From: Janthinobacterium silvisoli
GTDB lineage: Bacteria; Pseudomonadota; Gammaproteobacteria; Burkholderiales; Burkholderiaceae_D
Assembly: GCF_014200725.1 (NCBI RefSeq)
Contig: NZ_JACHCL010000001.1
Span: 682,001-746,000, forward strand
Length of the DNA stretch: 64,000 nucleotides
Direction of reading: 5' to 3'
A program made the position numbers and the translations under genes. The notes under the pieces were generated by a model. It was given only the letters and a program-made list of their open reading frames with translations. It did no database searches and was not told where the DNA came from. Positions 9,314 to 17,547 of the stretch are shown here, piece after piece (position 1 is the stretch's first letter; each line of letters starts with the position of its first letter).

Positions 9314-9334
9314 ACACGCCCGCCCCGGGCGTGT
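9314..9334 (+). other. intra-operon hairpin between binding protein and permease
   Basis: ACACGCCC, a 5-nt loop and GGGCGTGT make a perfect 8-bp stem just after the binding-protein stop. Such hairpins often stabilise the upstream mRNA so that binding protein exceeds permease. There is no real U-tract. Confidence 0.45.
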
Positions 9335-9386
9335 TTCGATCAACGGCAGTACTGGCCAGCGCCGGGCTGCCTGACGGGATAACGAC

Positions 9387-10259
9387 ATGACAGAATTAAT
9401 CCTGCAAGCCCTGTATTCGGGCCTGCTGCAGGGCGGTTCCTACGCCCTGATCGCGCTAGGCCTGGCGCTGGTGTTCGGCACCATGAAAGTGATCAACCTG
9501 GCGCACGGAGAACTGGTGCTGCTGGCCGCCTATATCGCCTATAGCGTGGAATCCGGCCTGGGCCTGGGGCCGATGTTCGCCATCCCCATCGCGCTGGTGA
9601 TCGTCAGCCTGACATCGGTCGGCGTGTACGCCATCGTCAGCCGCATCAAGAAAGACCGCGAAATCAATTCGCTGATCCTTACCTACGGCATCGGCGTGAT
9701 CCTCACCAACGCCATCCTGCTGATATGGAAGGCCGATATCCGCTCGACGTCGTCCAGCTGGCTGCAGGAAGGCATCGAGATCGGACCGTTCTTCAGCATG
9801 CGCAGCGAAGTCATTTTCTTCGGCGTCAGCCTGGTGCTGATGGCAGCCCTGTGGCGCTGGCTATCGACCAGCTGGTATGGCCGCGCCGTGCGGGCCGTCT
9901 CCAGCAACCGCGACGCGGCCAAGCTGATGGGCATCGATCCGGGCCGCACGGAACTGGTCTCCTTTCTGGTGGCCGGCATCCTGGCCGCGTTTGCGGGCGT
10001 GGCCCTGTTCAGCTATGGCGTGATCCAGCCAGCCTACGGCGGCGCACTGACGGTCAAGGCTTTCATCATCACCGTATTGGCAGGCATCGGCTCCATTCCC
10101 GGCGTGCTGCTGGCGGCCGTGCTGCTGGGCATCGCTGAAGCCTTGACCGTCACCCTGGCCAGTTCGGCGCTGCAAGAATTGTCGGGCATGGTGCTGTTCC
10201 TGCTGGTCCTGTTCATCATGCCGAATGGCTTGTTCGGTGCACAGCGGAGGCGCGGATGA
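9387..10259 (+). CDS. livH: branched-chain ABC transporter permease, LivH type
   Basis: 290 residues, almost entirely hydrophobic with about eight membrane segments. LivH hallmarks: LLQGGSYALIALGLALVFGTMKVINLAHGEL at the start, RAVSSNRDAAKLMGIDPGR (the EAA-like loop contacting the ATPases, about residue 168), and the glycine-rich VLAGIGSIPGVLLAAVLLG. It forms half of the inner-membrane pore with LivM. Its stop overlaps the livM start (ATGA), giving coupled translation. Confidence 0.93.
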   Translation: MTELILQALYSGLLQGGSYALIALGLALVFGTMKVINLAHGELVLLAAYIAYSVESGLGLGPMFAIPIALVIVSLTSVGVYAIVSRIKKDREINSLILTYGIGVILTNAILLIWKADIRSTSSSWLQEGIEIGPFFSMRSEVIFFGVSLVLMAALWRWLSTSWYGRAVRAVSSNRDAAKLMGIDPGRTELVSFLVAGILAAFAGVALFSYGVIQPAYGGALTVKAFIITVLAGIGSIPGVLLAAVLLGIAEALTVTLASSALQELSGMVLFLLVLFIMPNGLFGAQRRRG

Positions 10260-11233
10260 AACGTTCAACAATATTCTCGTTCACCCTGCTGCTGGCGGCC
10301 TACCTCGCCGTGCCGCTGGCCCTGGGCGGCAACCAGTATGTGATGAGCATGGTGGTAGCGGCGCTGATCATCGGCGGCGTGGCGCTGTCGTGGGCATTGC
10401 TGGGCAATCTGGGTGGCATGGTCAGCTTCGGCCATGCGGCCTTCTTTGGCGTGGGCGCTTACGTGTCAGCCTTGCTAAGTGTGAAACTGGGCTTGCCCGT
10501 ATTTGCCGCCATGCTGCTGGGCGGCGCGGGTGCCGCTATGGCAGCGATTATCATGCTGCCCGTGCTGCGCCTGCACGGGCCATATTTTGCGCTGGCGATT
10601 TTGGCTTACGCGCATATCTTCCGCATCCTGGCCACCGAATGGAGTTCCGTCACGGGCGGCGCCGGTGGCGTGAACAATATCCCTGCCCTGCCCACCGTTT
10701 TCGGCTTCGACCTGGCCAGCAAGACGGGCGCCTACCTGGTGGTGCTGACCCTGGTGGTGGCGTGTGCGTTTGCCTACAGCCGCATCCGTTCCAGCCATTA
10801 CGGCATCGCCCTGCGTGCCATGCACGACAGCGAAGACGCGACGCGCGTGGTCGGCGTCAACAGCACGCTGTTGAAAGGCATGATGCTGCTGGTGTCAGCC
10901 TTTATGGCAGGCCTGTTCGGCGCCTTCAATGCCCACTACATCAATTTTCTGGAACCCGACTATGCCTTCAACAGCCTGTGGGTGACCTTGCCTATCGTGG
11001 CAGCCATCTTCGGCGGCTACCGCACCATCCTCGGCCCGGTACTCGGCGCGGTGGTGGTGTATCTGGTCGACCAGTTGATCTTCAAGTCGCTGATACCCAC
11101 CGGCCACCAGCTGGTACTGGGGGTGCTGCTGGTGGCGATGATCGTGTTCAGCCCGAACGGCTTGCTGCCGCTGCTGCGCAAGCTGTTCAAGGGTAAAGAG
11201 AAGGCCAAGGCCGAGGGAGAAAAACATGCTTGA
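10256..11233 (+). CDS. livM: branched-chain ABC transporter permease, LivM type
   Basis: 325 residues with many membrane helices. Family segments are LLGNLGGMVSFGHAAFFGVGAY near residue 45, GPYFALAILAYAHIFRI, a TGGAGGVNNIPA loop, RAMHDSEDATRVVGVN (ATPase-contact loop, about residue 187) and IFGGYRTILGPVLGAVV. The C-terminus is a basic tail (KLFKGKEKAKAEGEKHA). It pairs with LivH; its end overlaps livG by 8 bp. Confidence 0.93.
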   Translation: MKRSTIFSFTLLLAAYLAVPLALGGNQYVMSMVVAALIIGGVALSWALLGNLGGMVSFGHAAFFGVGAYVSALLSVKLGLPVFAAMLLGGAGAAMAAIIMLPVLRLHGPYFALAILAYAHIFRILATEWSSVTGGAGGVNNIPALPTVFGFDLASKTGAYLVVLTLVVACAFAYSRIRSSHYGIALRAMHDSEDATRVVGVNSTLLKGMMLLVSAFMAGLFGAFNAHYINFLEPDYAFNSLWVTLPIVAAIFGGYRTILGPVLGAVVVYLVDQLIFKSLIPTGHQLVLGVLLVAMIVFSPNGLLPLLRKLFKGKEKAKAEGEKHA

Positions 11234-11939
11234 ACTCGATAATGTCTCGGTGCGCTTCGGCGGCCTGACTGCCGTCGACCGTGTCACCCTGAATGTGGGC
11301 AGCCACGATGTGATCGGCCTGGTGGGCGCCAATGGCGCCGGCAAAACTACCCTTTTCAATGCGATTTCCGGCCTGGTGCGCCCCACCAGTGGCGCCATCC
11401 GCTTTGAAGGGCGCGACATCATGGCCACGCCCATGTACCAGCGCGCGCGCCTGGGACTGGGCCGCACCTTTCAGATCCCGCAGCCTATGCATGAATTGAC
11501 GGTGCGCGAAAACCTGATCGTGGCGCAGCGCTTCGGCACGGGCAAGGTGGACATGCGCAAGATCGATGAAATACTGGACTTCACCAGCCTGGCGAACAAG
11601 GCCGGACGCGATGCGGCCAGCGAACTGGCGCTGACGGAATTGAAGGCGCTGGAAGTGGCGAAAGCACTGGCCACGAATCCCAGGCTGCTGCTGCTCGATG
11701 AAGTGCTGGCCGGCCTGGAAACCAACGGCAAGCGCCGCTTCATGGGCATGCTGAAAGAGCTGCATGCGACATTCGGCGTGGGCATCGTGATGATCGAGCA
11801 TGACATTGAAACCATCAGCAATCTGTGCCAGCGCGTGGCCGTGCTCAATTTTGGCCAGCTGATCGCCGACGGCGCGCCGGAAACCGTGTTCCGAGATCCG
11901 GCCGTGATCCAAAGCTATACGGGAGCCGTCCATGCTTAA
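11226..11939 (+). CDS. livG: branched-chain ABC transporter ATP-binding protein, LivG type
   Basis: 237 residues. Walker A is GANGAGKTT (about residue 34), the Q-loop lies in GLGRTFQIPQPMHELTV, Walker B is LLLLDEVLAGLE (about 157), and the switch His is in MIEHDIETIS. The ABC signature region reads ASELALTELKALEVAKAL, which replaces LSGG with a degenerate LALTE; this variant also occurs in some LivG homologues acting on aromatic acids. It energises import together with LivF, with which it overlaps by 8 bp. Confidence 0.92.
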   Translation: MLELDNVSVRFGGLTAVDRVTLNVGSHDVIGLVGANGAGKTTLFNAISGLVRPTSGAIRFEGRDIMATPMYQRARLGLGRTFQIPQPMHELTVRENLIVAQRFGTGKVDMRKIDEILDFTSLANKAGRDAASELALTELKALEVAKALATNPRLLLLDEVLAGLETNGKRRFMGMLKELHATFGVGIVMIEHDIETISNLCQRVAVLNFGQLIADGAPETVFRDPAVIQSYTGAVHA

Positions 11940-12633
11940 GATAGAGAATCTGCGCGCCGGTTATGGCGCCATCAACGTGCTGTGGGATGTCTCGCTGGAT
12001 ATCGAGAAAGGCAAGCTGACCACCATCATCGGCCCGAATGGCGCCGGCAAGACCACCCTGCTGCGCGCCATCATGGGCTTGCTGCCAGCTGCCGCGGGGC
12101 AGATCATCCTTGATGGCCATGTCCTCAACGGCACCCCCACCTGGAAGATGGGCGACACCGGCGTGACCATGATCCCCGAAGGGCGCATGACCTTCCGTGA
12201 CATGAGCGTGGAAGAAAACCTGATCATGGGTGCCTTTCCAAAAGCGCACCGGGCACACTGCAAGGCGCGCCTGGAAGAAGCCTGGGCCATGTTCCCCCGC
12301 CTGCACGAGCGGCGCCGCCAGCTGGCCGGATCGCTGTCGGGCGGCGAGGCGCAGATGCTGGCGATGGCGCGCGGCCTGATGTCCGATCCATCGCTATTGA
12401 TCATCGACGAACCGTCCTTGGGCCTGGCGCCGCTGGTAGTCAATGAGTTGTTCGAAATCCTCGAACGGCTGAAGGATGGCGCGCGCACCATCATCCTGGT
12501 CGAGCAGAATACAGCGCGCGCCGTGGGCGTGGCCGACCATGTCTACCTGTTGCAAAGTGGTAAAGTGGCGCTCTCGCAGCCAGCGTCCGAGGTGGACCTG
12601 GAACATCTGCATGCGCTGTATTTTGCCAGGTAA
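11932..12633 (+). CDS. livF: branched-chain ABC transporter ATP-binding protein, LivF type
   Basis: 233 residues. Walker A GPNGAGKTT (about 34), signature LSGGEAQMLAMARGLM (about 132), Walker B LLIIDEPSLGLAP, and H-loop-like VEQNTARAV, where Gln-Asn stands in place of the switch His, as is usual in LivF. It ends the eight-gene catabolic and transport run that begins with the IclR regulator. No clear terminator follows, only a 7-bp CTGGGCT hairpin at 12670-12690 in the convergent gap. Confidence 0.93.
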   Translation: MLKIENLRAGYGAINVLWDVSLDIEKGKLTTIIGPNGAGKTTLLRAIMGLLPAAAGQIILDGHVLNGTPTWKMGDTGVTMIPEGRMTFRDMSVEENLIMGAFPKAHRAHCKARLEEAWAMFPRLHERRRQLAGSLSGGEAQMLAMARGLMSDPSLLIIDEPSLGLAPLVVNELFEILERLKDGARTIILVEQNTARAVGVADHVYLLQSGKVALSQPASEVDLEHLHALYFAR

Positions 12634-12709
12634 GCATGAACGGCGCCTGAGGTACAAGACTTTCTTGATCTGGGCTGGACCGAAGCCCAGGTCTGGGAAC
12701 AAGACTGAT

Positions 12710-13102
12710 CTATTCTGCGCGGTGGCAGCAGACGCACAGCTTGTTGCCATCACTATCGCGGAAGTAGGCGCCATAATAATTGGCGTGGTAATGCGGCCGC
12801 AGGCCCGGCGGGCCTTCACAGACGGCGCCCTGCGCCAGCACCGCTGCGTAGCAGCGATCCACTTGCGCGCGGCTGCTGGCCAGGAAGGCAATCATTTGTC
12901 CATTGCCGGGCGTTGCCTGCAGACCGTCGTAGGGCGCGCTCAACACGAACAGCGGTTGCGGCGCGTCCTTCGCCATCCAGCCCGCGATCGGCTTGGCCGG
13001 GTTGTGGAATTTCTCGGTCAAATCCAGTTCGCGCATCAGCGCCGTATACAAAGGGTAAGCGCGGGGGAAATCGTTGGTGCCGATAAAAATATGAGACAGC
13101 AT
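12710..13102 (-). CDS. VOC (glyoxalase/bleomycin resistance) family protein
   Basis: 130 residues in one vicinal-oxygen-chelate fold: LSHIFIGTNDFPRAYPLYTALM opening, a central FVLSAPYDG strand, and the closing HYHANYYGAYFRDSDGNKLCV. Metal-ligand candidates are H4 (SHIF), H104 or H106 in HYHANYY and the Asp of RDSDGN. GAAGGA precedes the ATG. The C-terminus ends in Cys-Cys-His. The substrate is unknown; it is a single-gene unit convergent with livF. Confidence 0.85.
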   Translation of the reverse strand: MLSHIFIGTNDFPRAYPLYTALMRELDLTEKFHNPAKPIAGWMAKDAPQPLFVLSAPYDGLQATPGNGQMIAFLASSRAQVDRCYAAVLAQGAVCEGPPGLRPHYHANYYGAYFRDSDGNKLCVCCHRAE

Positions 13103-13184
13103 ATGCTTCCTTCATGAGGGGAGTCGGTGCGCGGCAAAATGCGCCGCATGATTATAATGGCGCAACTCTTTTTAACGAGCACCC

Positions 13185-13724
13185 ATGTCAGATTTCAATC
13201 ACATCCAGCTGCACCCGCTCGCCAGCGCCGACACACATGAACTGCTGGCTTTCGAGCTTGAAAACCGTCGCTACTTCGAAACCTGGGTCGCCGCCCGCGC
13301 GCCCTCCTATTACAGCCTGGAAGCCATCGCCGCCGTCATCGAGCAAGCCCAGCGCGAACGCCAGCAAGACCTCTCGCACCAATACCTGGCAAGGCATGAT
13401 GGCCAGATCGTCGGGCGCGTCAACCTGACCGCTGTCACGCGCCCGTATTTCAACAAGGCCCAGTTGGGCTACCGCGTGGGTGAAAAATTCGGCGGACGCG
13501 GCTATGCCACGCGCATCGTGGCGCTGCTGCTGGAAGAAGCCTTCGGCAAGCTGGACCTGTGGCGTTTGGAAACGACGATACAGCCACAAAACCTGGGCTC
13601 GATCGCCGTCATGCAGCGCAATGGTTTCAACCAGTATGGCAGGGCAGAAAAGGCCATGCTTTTCCAGCAAGAATGGTCGGACTTGCTGTACTTCGAACGG
13701 CGCAATGAGAGGCTTGGCATTTAA
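13185..13724 (+). CDS. GNAT family N-acetyltransferase (RimJ-like)
   Basis: 179 residues. The RimJ/RimL-type order is present: LHPLASADTHELLAF, a QYLARHDGQIVGRVNL strand, LGYRVGEKFGGRGYATRIV as the acetyl-CoA pyrophosphate loop (Q/R-x-x-G-x-A form, about residues 87-105), and TTIQPQNLGSIAVMQRNGF, the family asparagine and C-terminal signature. It probably acetylates a protein N-terminus or small amine in the cytoplasm. It is a single gene divergent from the VOC protein. Confidence 0.9.
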   Translation: MSDFNHIQLHPLASADTHELLAFELENRRYFETWVAARAPSYYSLEAIAAVIEQAQRERQQDLSHQYLARHDGQIVGRVNLTAVTRPYFNKAQLGYRVGEKFGGRGYATRIVALLLEEAFGKLDLWRLETTIQPQNLGSIAVMQRNGFNQYGRAEKAMLFQQEWSDLLYFERRNERLGI

Positions 13725-13742
13725 TTAAAAACGAGGGTTTTC

Positions 13743-13789
13743 CTGGCATAAACGCTCTTTTTTCAGCATGGCGTGCGACTTTATGCCAG
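13743..13789. repeat. 10-bp inverted repeat with 27-bp spacer
   Basis: CTGGCATAAA (13743-13752) and TTTATGCCAG (13780-13789) are perfect complements in the gap after the GNAT gene. The T6 run lies in the loop, not after the stem, so it is not a standard terminator. Confidence 0.5.
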
Positions 13790-13875
13790 CGCAAGCCAGA
13801 ACACGATTGGACTGATAACGTCTAGCTTAGTGAATCTTTAAACCTTTGAACCTTTTCCAGCTAGCAGAGTCCAAC

Positions 13876-14127
13876 ATGAAACTGCGCAACCGCCTGTTTG
13901 AACATGTGCTGCTGATGCTGGCGTTAGCCATCGTGATTTTTGCTGCCGCCATCATACTGGCATGGATGACGCAATGGGTGGAAGCGCATGAATTACCTGC
14001 CTACCTGGCGCAGGGCATGCACCTGATTGGCATGGCGCTGTTTTTTCTCGATGGCTGCTTCGTCATCGCTGCCAGCAGCATCCTTGCCGCCCGGTTGTAC
14101 CGCCTGTTATCGAAGGAGGACCTATGA
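13876..14127 (+). CDS. small two-helix inner-membrane protein, function unknown
   Basis: 83 residues from the ATG at 13876; an earlier in-frame TTG at 13846 is possible but has no ribosome site. There are two strong membrane segments, VLLMLALAIVIFAAAIILAW (about 11-31) and GMALFFLDGCFVIAASSILAA (about 52-73), joined by an acidic loop with EAHEL. I do not recognise a family. Its stop overlaps the next small membrane gene (ATGA), so the two probably make a coupled pair. Confidence 0.65.
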   Translation: MKLRNRLFEHVLLMLALAIVIFAAAIILAWMTQWVEAHELPAYLAQGMHLIGMALFFLDGCFVIAASSILAARLYRLLSKEDL

Positions 14128-14390
14128 ATGAACAGATGGATGAGCTACAGCAGCTATTCACCCTCAGGCATCCGCGGCGCTTCTGGTGGAGTTCCCTCGC
14201 CATCGCCATCATTTCGGCCGTGTTGCTGGGGCCATGGCTGGACGGTACGCCGTGGCTGGTCGGCATTCCCTTTATCGCAGGCGGCTTGCTGGTGGCCGTG
14301 GGCGAACTGTGGGAAGAACTGGGCGGCAAGCAACTATCCCAGGGAACAAGCAGGAAAGACGACCCGCAGTCGCCTTGCCGGCGCCGGTAA
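14124..14390 (+). CDS. small membrane protein, function unknown
   Basis: 88 residues starting within the stop of the previous gene. An amphipathic, charged N-terminus (MNEQMDELQQLFTLRHPRRF) leads into two hydrophobic segments around residues 23-40 and 45-60, then an acidic-basic tail rich in Gln, Lys and Arg. No recognised motif. Overlap with the upstream two-helix protein suggests that both work in the same membrane complex. Confidence 0.6.
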   Translation: MNEQMDELQQLFTLRHPRRFWWSSLAIAIISAVLLGPWLDGTPWLVGIPFIAGGLLVAVGELWEELGGKQLSQGTSRKDDPQSPCRRR

Positions 14391-14566
14391 AAGCAGCTTG
14401 GGCTGACGCTGGCTTGTAACATACGCCACCTCTTAAGCATTCTGTACCGCTTTTAAAATGACTATTTAAGACAATCTTCAGTCTCACTCTGCATTGTTGC
14501 TATTACGCGAAAGTAACATGACGCGTATTCCCAACGATCACGGGCACAGGCACAGAGCGAGACACG

Positions 14567-15244
14567 ATGAAACCATGGATGCGGGCCAACAAGGGCTTTT
14601 TACTGTTTTTGCTGCTGTTCGGCGTATTTCGCACGGCCGTAGCTGACTGGAATCCCATCCCGTCCGGCTCCATGCGGCCGAACTTGCTGGAAGGCGATGT
14701 GGTGTTCGTCAACCGCCTCGCTTTTAACTTGAAAGTACCGCTGACCAATATCGTGCTCCAGCGTCTGGGCGAACCGGAACGCGGCGATATCGTCACCTTT
14801 TTCTCACCCAAGGATGGCACGCGGCTGATCAAGCGCGTCATTGCCCTGCCCGGCGATACTCTGGAAATGCGCGATGAACACTTGACCATCAATGGCCAGC
14901 CGGCCCAGTACACCATGCTCGATAGCGTGCCGGAAAGCGTCGACCATGTAGGTCAATTGACGGCCCAGCACATCAGTGAAAGCAGCGCCGTAAACGGCGG
15001 CCATGCGCACCGTATCCAGGTTCTGGCACAACTGCCGGCATTGCGCAGCTTTGGCCCCGTCACCGTGCCTGCCGATCATTATCTGATGCTGGGCGATAAC
15101 CGCGACAATAGCGCCGATTCGCGCTACTTCGGCTTCGTGCCACGGGAGCTGCTGATCGGCAAGGCCGAACGCATCCTCGTTTCGGCCAATATCGAGGATC
15201 ATTGGCAACCGCGCCTGCAGCGCTTCGGCATGAAGCTGGAATAA
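14567..15244 (+). CDS. lepB: signal peptidase I (S26 family)
   Basis: 225 residues with the full set of type I signal peptidase boxes: one N-terminal membrane helix (residues 10-26), the nucleophile in PIPSGSMRPNL (Ser about 36), box C LEGDVVFVNR, the general-base lysine in GTRLIKRVIALPGD (about 89), and GDNRDNSADSRYFGFV near residue 178. It cleaves signal peptides at the outer face of the inner membrane. It has only one membrane helix and is shorter than the main E. coli enzyme, so it may be an accessory signal peptidase; no lepA or rnc is adjacent. Confidence 0.93.
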   Translation: MKPWMRANKGFLLFLLLFGVFRTAVADWNPIPSGSMRPNLLEGDVVFVNRLAFNLKVPLTNIVLQRLGEPERGDIVTFFSPKDGTRLIKRVIALPGDTLEMRDEHLTINGQPAQYTMLDSVPESVDHVGQLTAQHISESSAVNGGHAHRIQVLAQLPALRSFGPVTVPADHYLMLGDNRDNSADSRYFGFVPRELLIGKAERILVSANIEDHWQPRLQRFGMKLE

Positions 15245-15266
15245 AGCGGTACATCACACAGGCGCC

Positions 15267-16157
15267 ATGCTTCGGTTAGTATGGCGCATCATGCAAACTT
15301 TTTCCCTTTTCAGCCCACAGCCCGACAGGGAACAACAAGCGGCCGAACAGCTGGCGCAATTCCTGCTGCGCCACCCGGACGTGCTGCTGCTGACGGGGGC
15401 CGGCATCAGCACGGCGTCCGGCATCCCCGATTACCGCGACGCGGATGGCGTGCGGCGCGGCAATGCTCCCGTACAGGGACCCGAGTTTCGCCGCCAGGAA
15501 GCCGTGCGCCGCCGCTACTGGGCGCGCAGCATGGTCGGTTGGCCACTACTGTCGCGCGCGCTGCCCAATGCGGGTCACCTGGCGATTGCCCAGCTGGCGC
15601 AGCAAGGCCGCATCGGTGGCTTGATTACACAAAACGTGGATGGCTTGCATCAGCAGGCAGGCAGCAAGGATGTAACGGAATTGCACGGCAGCATACATGG
15701 CGTGGTCTGCCTGGCGTGCCATGCCAGTTACACGCGCCGCTTCATCCAGGACATGCTGGAACAAAGCAATCCGCAGATGGCAGGCGCCATCGCCACACCG
15801 GCGCCCGATGGCGACGCCCTGCTGGAACCATCGCAACTGGCCACCTTTCATGTGCCGCACTGCCCGCAATGCGGCGGCGTGCTCAAACCGGACGTGGTGT
15901 TTTTCGGCGACGGCGTGCCGCCAGCCTGTGCGGCCGAAGCGCAGCGCAAGATGGAGCAAGCGAGCGCACTGCTGGTGATCGGTTCATCCGTGATGGTGTA
16001 TTCCAGTTTTCGCCTGTGCCGGATGGCGGCCGAAACGGGCAAGCCCGTGGCCGCCATCAACCTGGGCAAGACACGCGCCGATCATTTGCTGGTTTTTAAA
16101 ACTGAAGCACCGGCGCAAGCCATCCTGCCGTCTGTCGCGGCGCTGCTGAACAGATAA
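15267..16157 (+). CDS. NAD-dependent protein deacetylase (Sir2 family, class II-like)
   Basis: 296 residues (288 if the ATG at 15291 is used; neither start has a strong ribosome site). Sirtuin motifs: LTGAGISTASGIPDYRD, TQNVDGLHQQAG, catalytic His in ELHGSIH (about residue 142), zinc cysteines as CLACH and CPQCGG, and the NAD pocket VIGSSVMVYSSFRL. The spacing of zinc pairs and the PDYRDADG loop resemble SIRT4/class II proteins. It removes acyl groups from lysines using NAD in the cytoplasm. It stands alone 22 bp after lepB. Confidence 0.92.
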   Translation: MLRLVWRIMQTFSLFSPQPDREQQAAEQLAQFLLRHPDVLLLTGAGISTASGIPDYRDADGVRRGNAPVQGPEFRRQEAVRRRYWARSMVGWPLLSRALPNAGHLAIAQLAQQGRIGGLITQNVDGLHQQAGSKDVTELHGSIHGVVCLACHASYTRRFIQDMLEQSNPQMAGAIATPAPDGDALLEPSQLATFHVPHCPQCGGVLKPDVVFFGDGVPPACAAEAQRKMEQASALLVIGSSVMVYSSFRLCRMAAETGKPVAAINLGKTRADHLLVFKTEAPAQAILPSVAALLNR

Positions 16158-16329
16158 CAGCGCTGACTTTCTCCGCGATGCTGCCATAGCGCAGGCCATC
16201 GCCCGCGCCGCACGCCCCAAATGCGATAACGACTACAAGCAGCAAATCAGTAACGTCAGGTTTGAGGGCCTGGCGAACACCCCCTTCCTGCTAAAGGGCG
16301 CCACCGGCGACAGCGGCTGCAAGTGGTAA
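16150..16329 (+). pseudogene. C-terminal gene remnant, hypothetical
   Basis: A frame open from 16150 to the TAA at 16327-16329 gives about 59 codons of protein-like composition (it includes DFLRDAAIAQAIARAARPKC and ends GATGDSGCKW). It has no ATG, GTG or TTG start and begins right after an in-frame TGA. The codon choice matches that of neighbours. It looks like the tail of a larger gene left behind by deletion. I cannot identify the parent family. Confidence 0.5.
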
Positions 16330-16336
16330 AGGCAAG

Positions 16337-17395
16337 TCAGGCGACAGGAATAAATGGCCCCCGCAGCAAGGCGCCCTGCCCGCCCGTGATATTGCCCGCG
16401 CTATTGGCAATCGCCTCGAATGGCGCACCGAGGGCAATAGTGCTGGCAGTGTCGAGGCGCTGCAGCTGTTCTGGCGTCAAGCTCAGTGCCAAAGCACCCA
16501 GGGTGGCGTCAAGCTGGGCCCGCGTGCGCGAACCGAGGATGGGTACTAGCGCTGTCGATGAGCGCGCCGCCCTGGCCAGCAGCCAGGCGATGGCGATTTC
16601 ACCGGGTGCAACACTTAGTTCAGCGGCGATGGCCAGCACGGCATCGAGGATGGCAGTTTCACGTGTGCTTTTTTCGGTATGCACCAGCACGCCACCCAGA
16701 CCCGTCAAGCGGCCTTCCTTGCTGTCGCGATATTTGCCGGTCAATAAGCCGCCACCCAATGGCGACCATAGCGCCGCACCCAGGCCCAGTGCCTCGGCCA
16801 TGGGCAGCAACTCCCGGTCAGCGCTGCGCTCGACCAGGCTGTATTCGGTCTGGATGGCGATCAATGGCGCCCAGCCGCGCAACTCGGCCAGCAGCTCGGC
16901 GCGGGCAATGCGCCAGGCGGGAAAGTTCGACAAGCCCGCGTACAGGATTTTTCCGGAGCGCACCAAATCGTCAAAGGCACGCATGATTTCATCGATGGGT
17001 GTGACACCATCGCTGAAATGCGCCCAGTACAGGTCGATGCGGTCCGTCTTGAGCCGCTTCAGGCTCGCTTCGACGGACTGGACCATGTTCTTGCGGCTAT
17101 TGCCCGTGCGCGACAAACCGCCATTCGGCGCACCACCGAGCGTATATTTGCTGGCCAGCACGAAATGATCACGCTCGGCAGCGATGAACTCACCGACCAT
17201 TTGTTCCGATTGCCCCACCTGATAGGTATCGGCCGTGTCGATAAAATTACCGCCAGCCGCCACATAACCGTCAAACACGGCCTTGGCCTCTGCGCGCTCC
17301 GAGCCATACCCCCAGCCCGTGCCGAAATTTCCCGTGCCCAAAGCCAGTTGCGAAACGCGCAGGCCCGTGCGGCGGCCAAATGTACTGTATTGCAT
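16337..17395 (-). CDS. aldo/keto reductase
   Basis: 352 residues in one (beta/alpha)8 barrel. The catalytic tetrad is visible: Asp in FIDTADTYQVGQSE (with Tyr four residues later, about 54-58), Lys in FVLASKYTL (about 84), His in LYWAHFSDG (about 126). The NADPH end of the fold shows WSPLGGGLLTGKY and ILGSRTRAQLDATLGAL. It reduces an aldehyde or ketone with NADPH in the cytoplasm. GGAG precedes the ATG. It is divergent from S-formylglutathione hydrolase across a 152-bp gap holding two copies of an operator-like sequence. Confidence 0.92.
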   Translation of the reverse strand: MQYSTFGRRTGLRVSQLALGTGNFGTGWGYGSERAEAKAVFDGYVAAGGNFIDTADTYQVGQSEQMVGEFIAAERDHFVLASKYTLGGAPNGGLSRTGNSRKNMVQSVEASLKRLKTDRIDLYWAHFSDGVTPIDEIMRAFDDLVRSGKILYAGLSNFPAWRIARAELLAELRGWAPLIAIQTEYSLVERSADRELLPMAEALGLGAALWSPLGGGLLTGKYRDSKEGRLTGLGGVLVHTEKSTRETAILDAVLAIAAELSVAPGEIAIAWLLARAARSSTALVPILGSRTRAQLDATLGALALSLTPEQLQRLDTASTIALGAPFEAIANSAGNITGGQGALLRGPFIPVA

Positions 17396-17425
17396 GATTT
17401 ATCTCCGGTGATTAGATCAAGTATT

Positions 17426-17443
17426 AGATGACGATCATAATTT
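17426..17443. promoter_or_regulatory. operator-like repeat, copy 1
   Basis: AGATGACGATCATAATTT, with an internal ATGA-cga-TCAT dyad. Seventeen of its 18 bases match copy 2 at 17469-17486; centres are 43 bp apart, about four helical turns, in the gap between the reductase and S-formylglutathione hydrolase genes. Confidence 0.55.
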
Positions 17444-17468
17444 TTGCAGCATACACCCGATACCGCAT

Positions 17469-17486
17469 AGATGTCGATCATAATTT
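17469..17486. promoter_or_regulatory. operator-like repeat, copy 2
   Basis: AGATGTCGATCATAATTT; a single A-to-T change from copy 1 breaks the dyad. It lies 62 bp before the hydrolase start. The regulator is not encoded next to it. Confidence 0.55.
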
Positions 17487-17547
17487 ATTCAACCAGGTGC
17501 TGGCCCATGCCACTCTGGCTATACTGTGGGATTGACAAGGAGAATTC

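Noticed and set aside
12634-12709. Hairpin CTGGGCT/AGCCCAG as a livF terminator
   Set aside because: Seven base pairs with a 7-nt loop and no T-run; left as a weak structure only.
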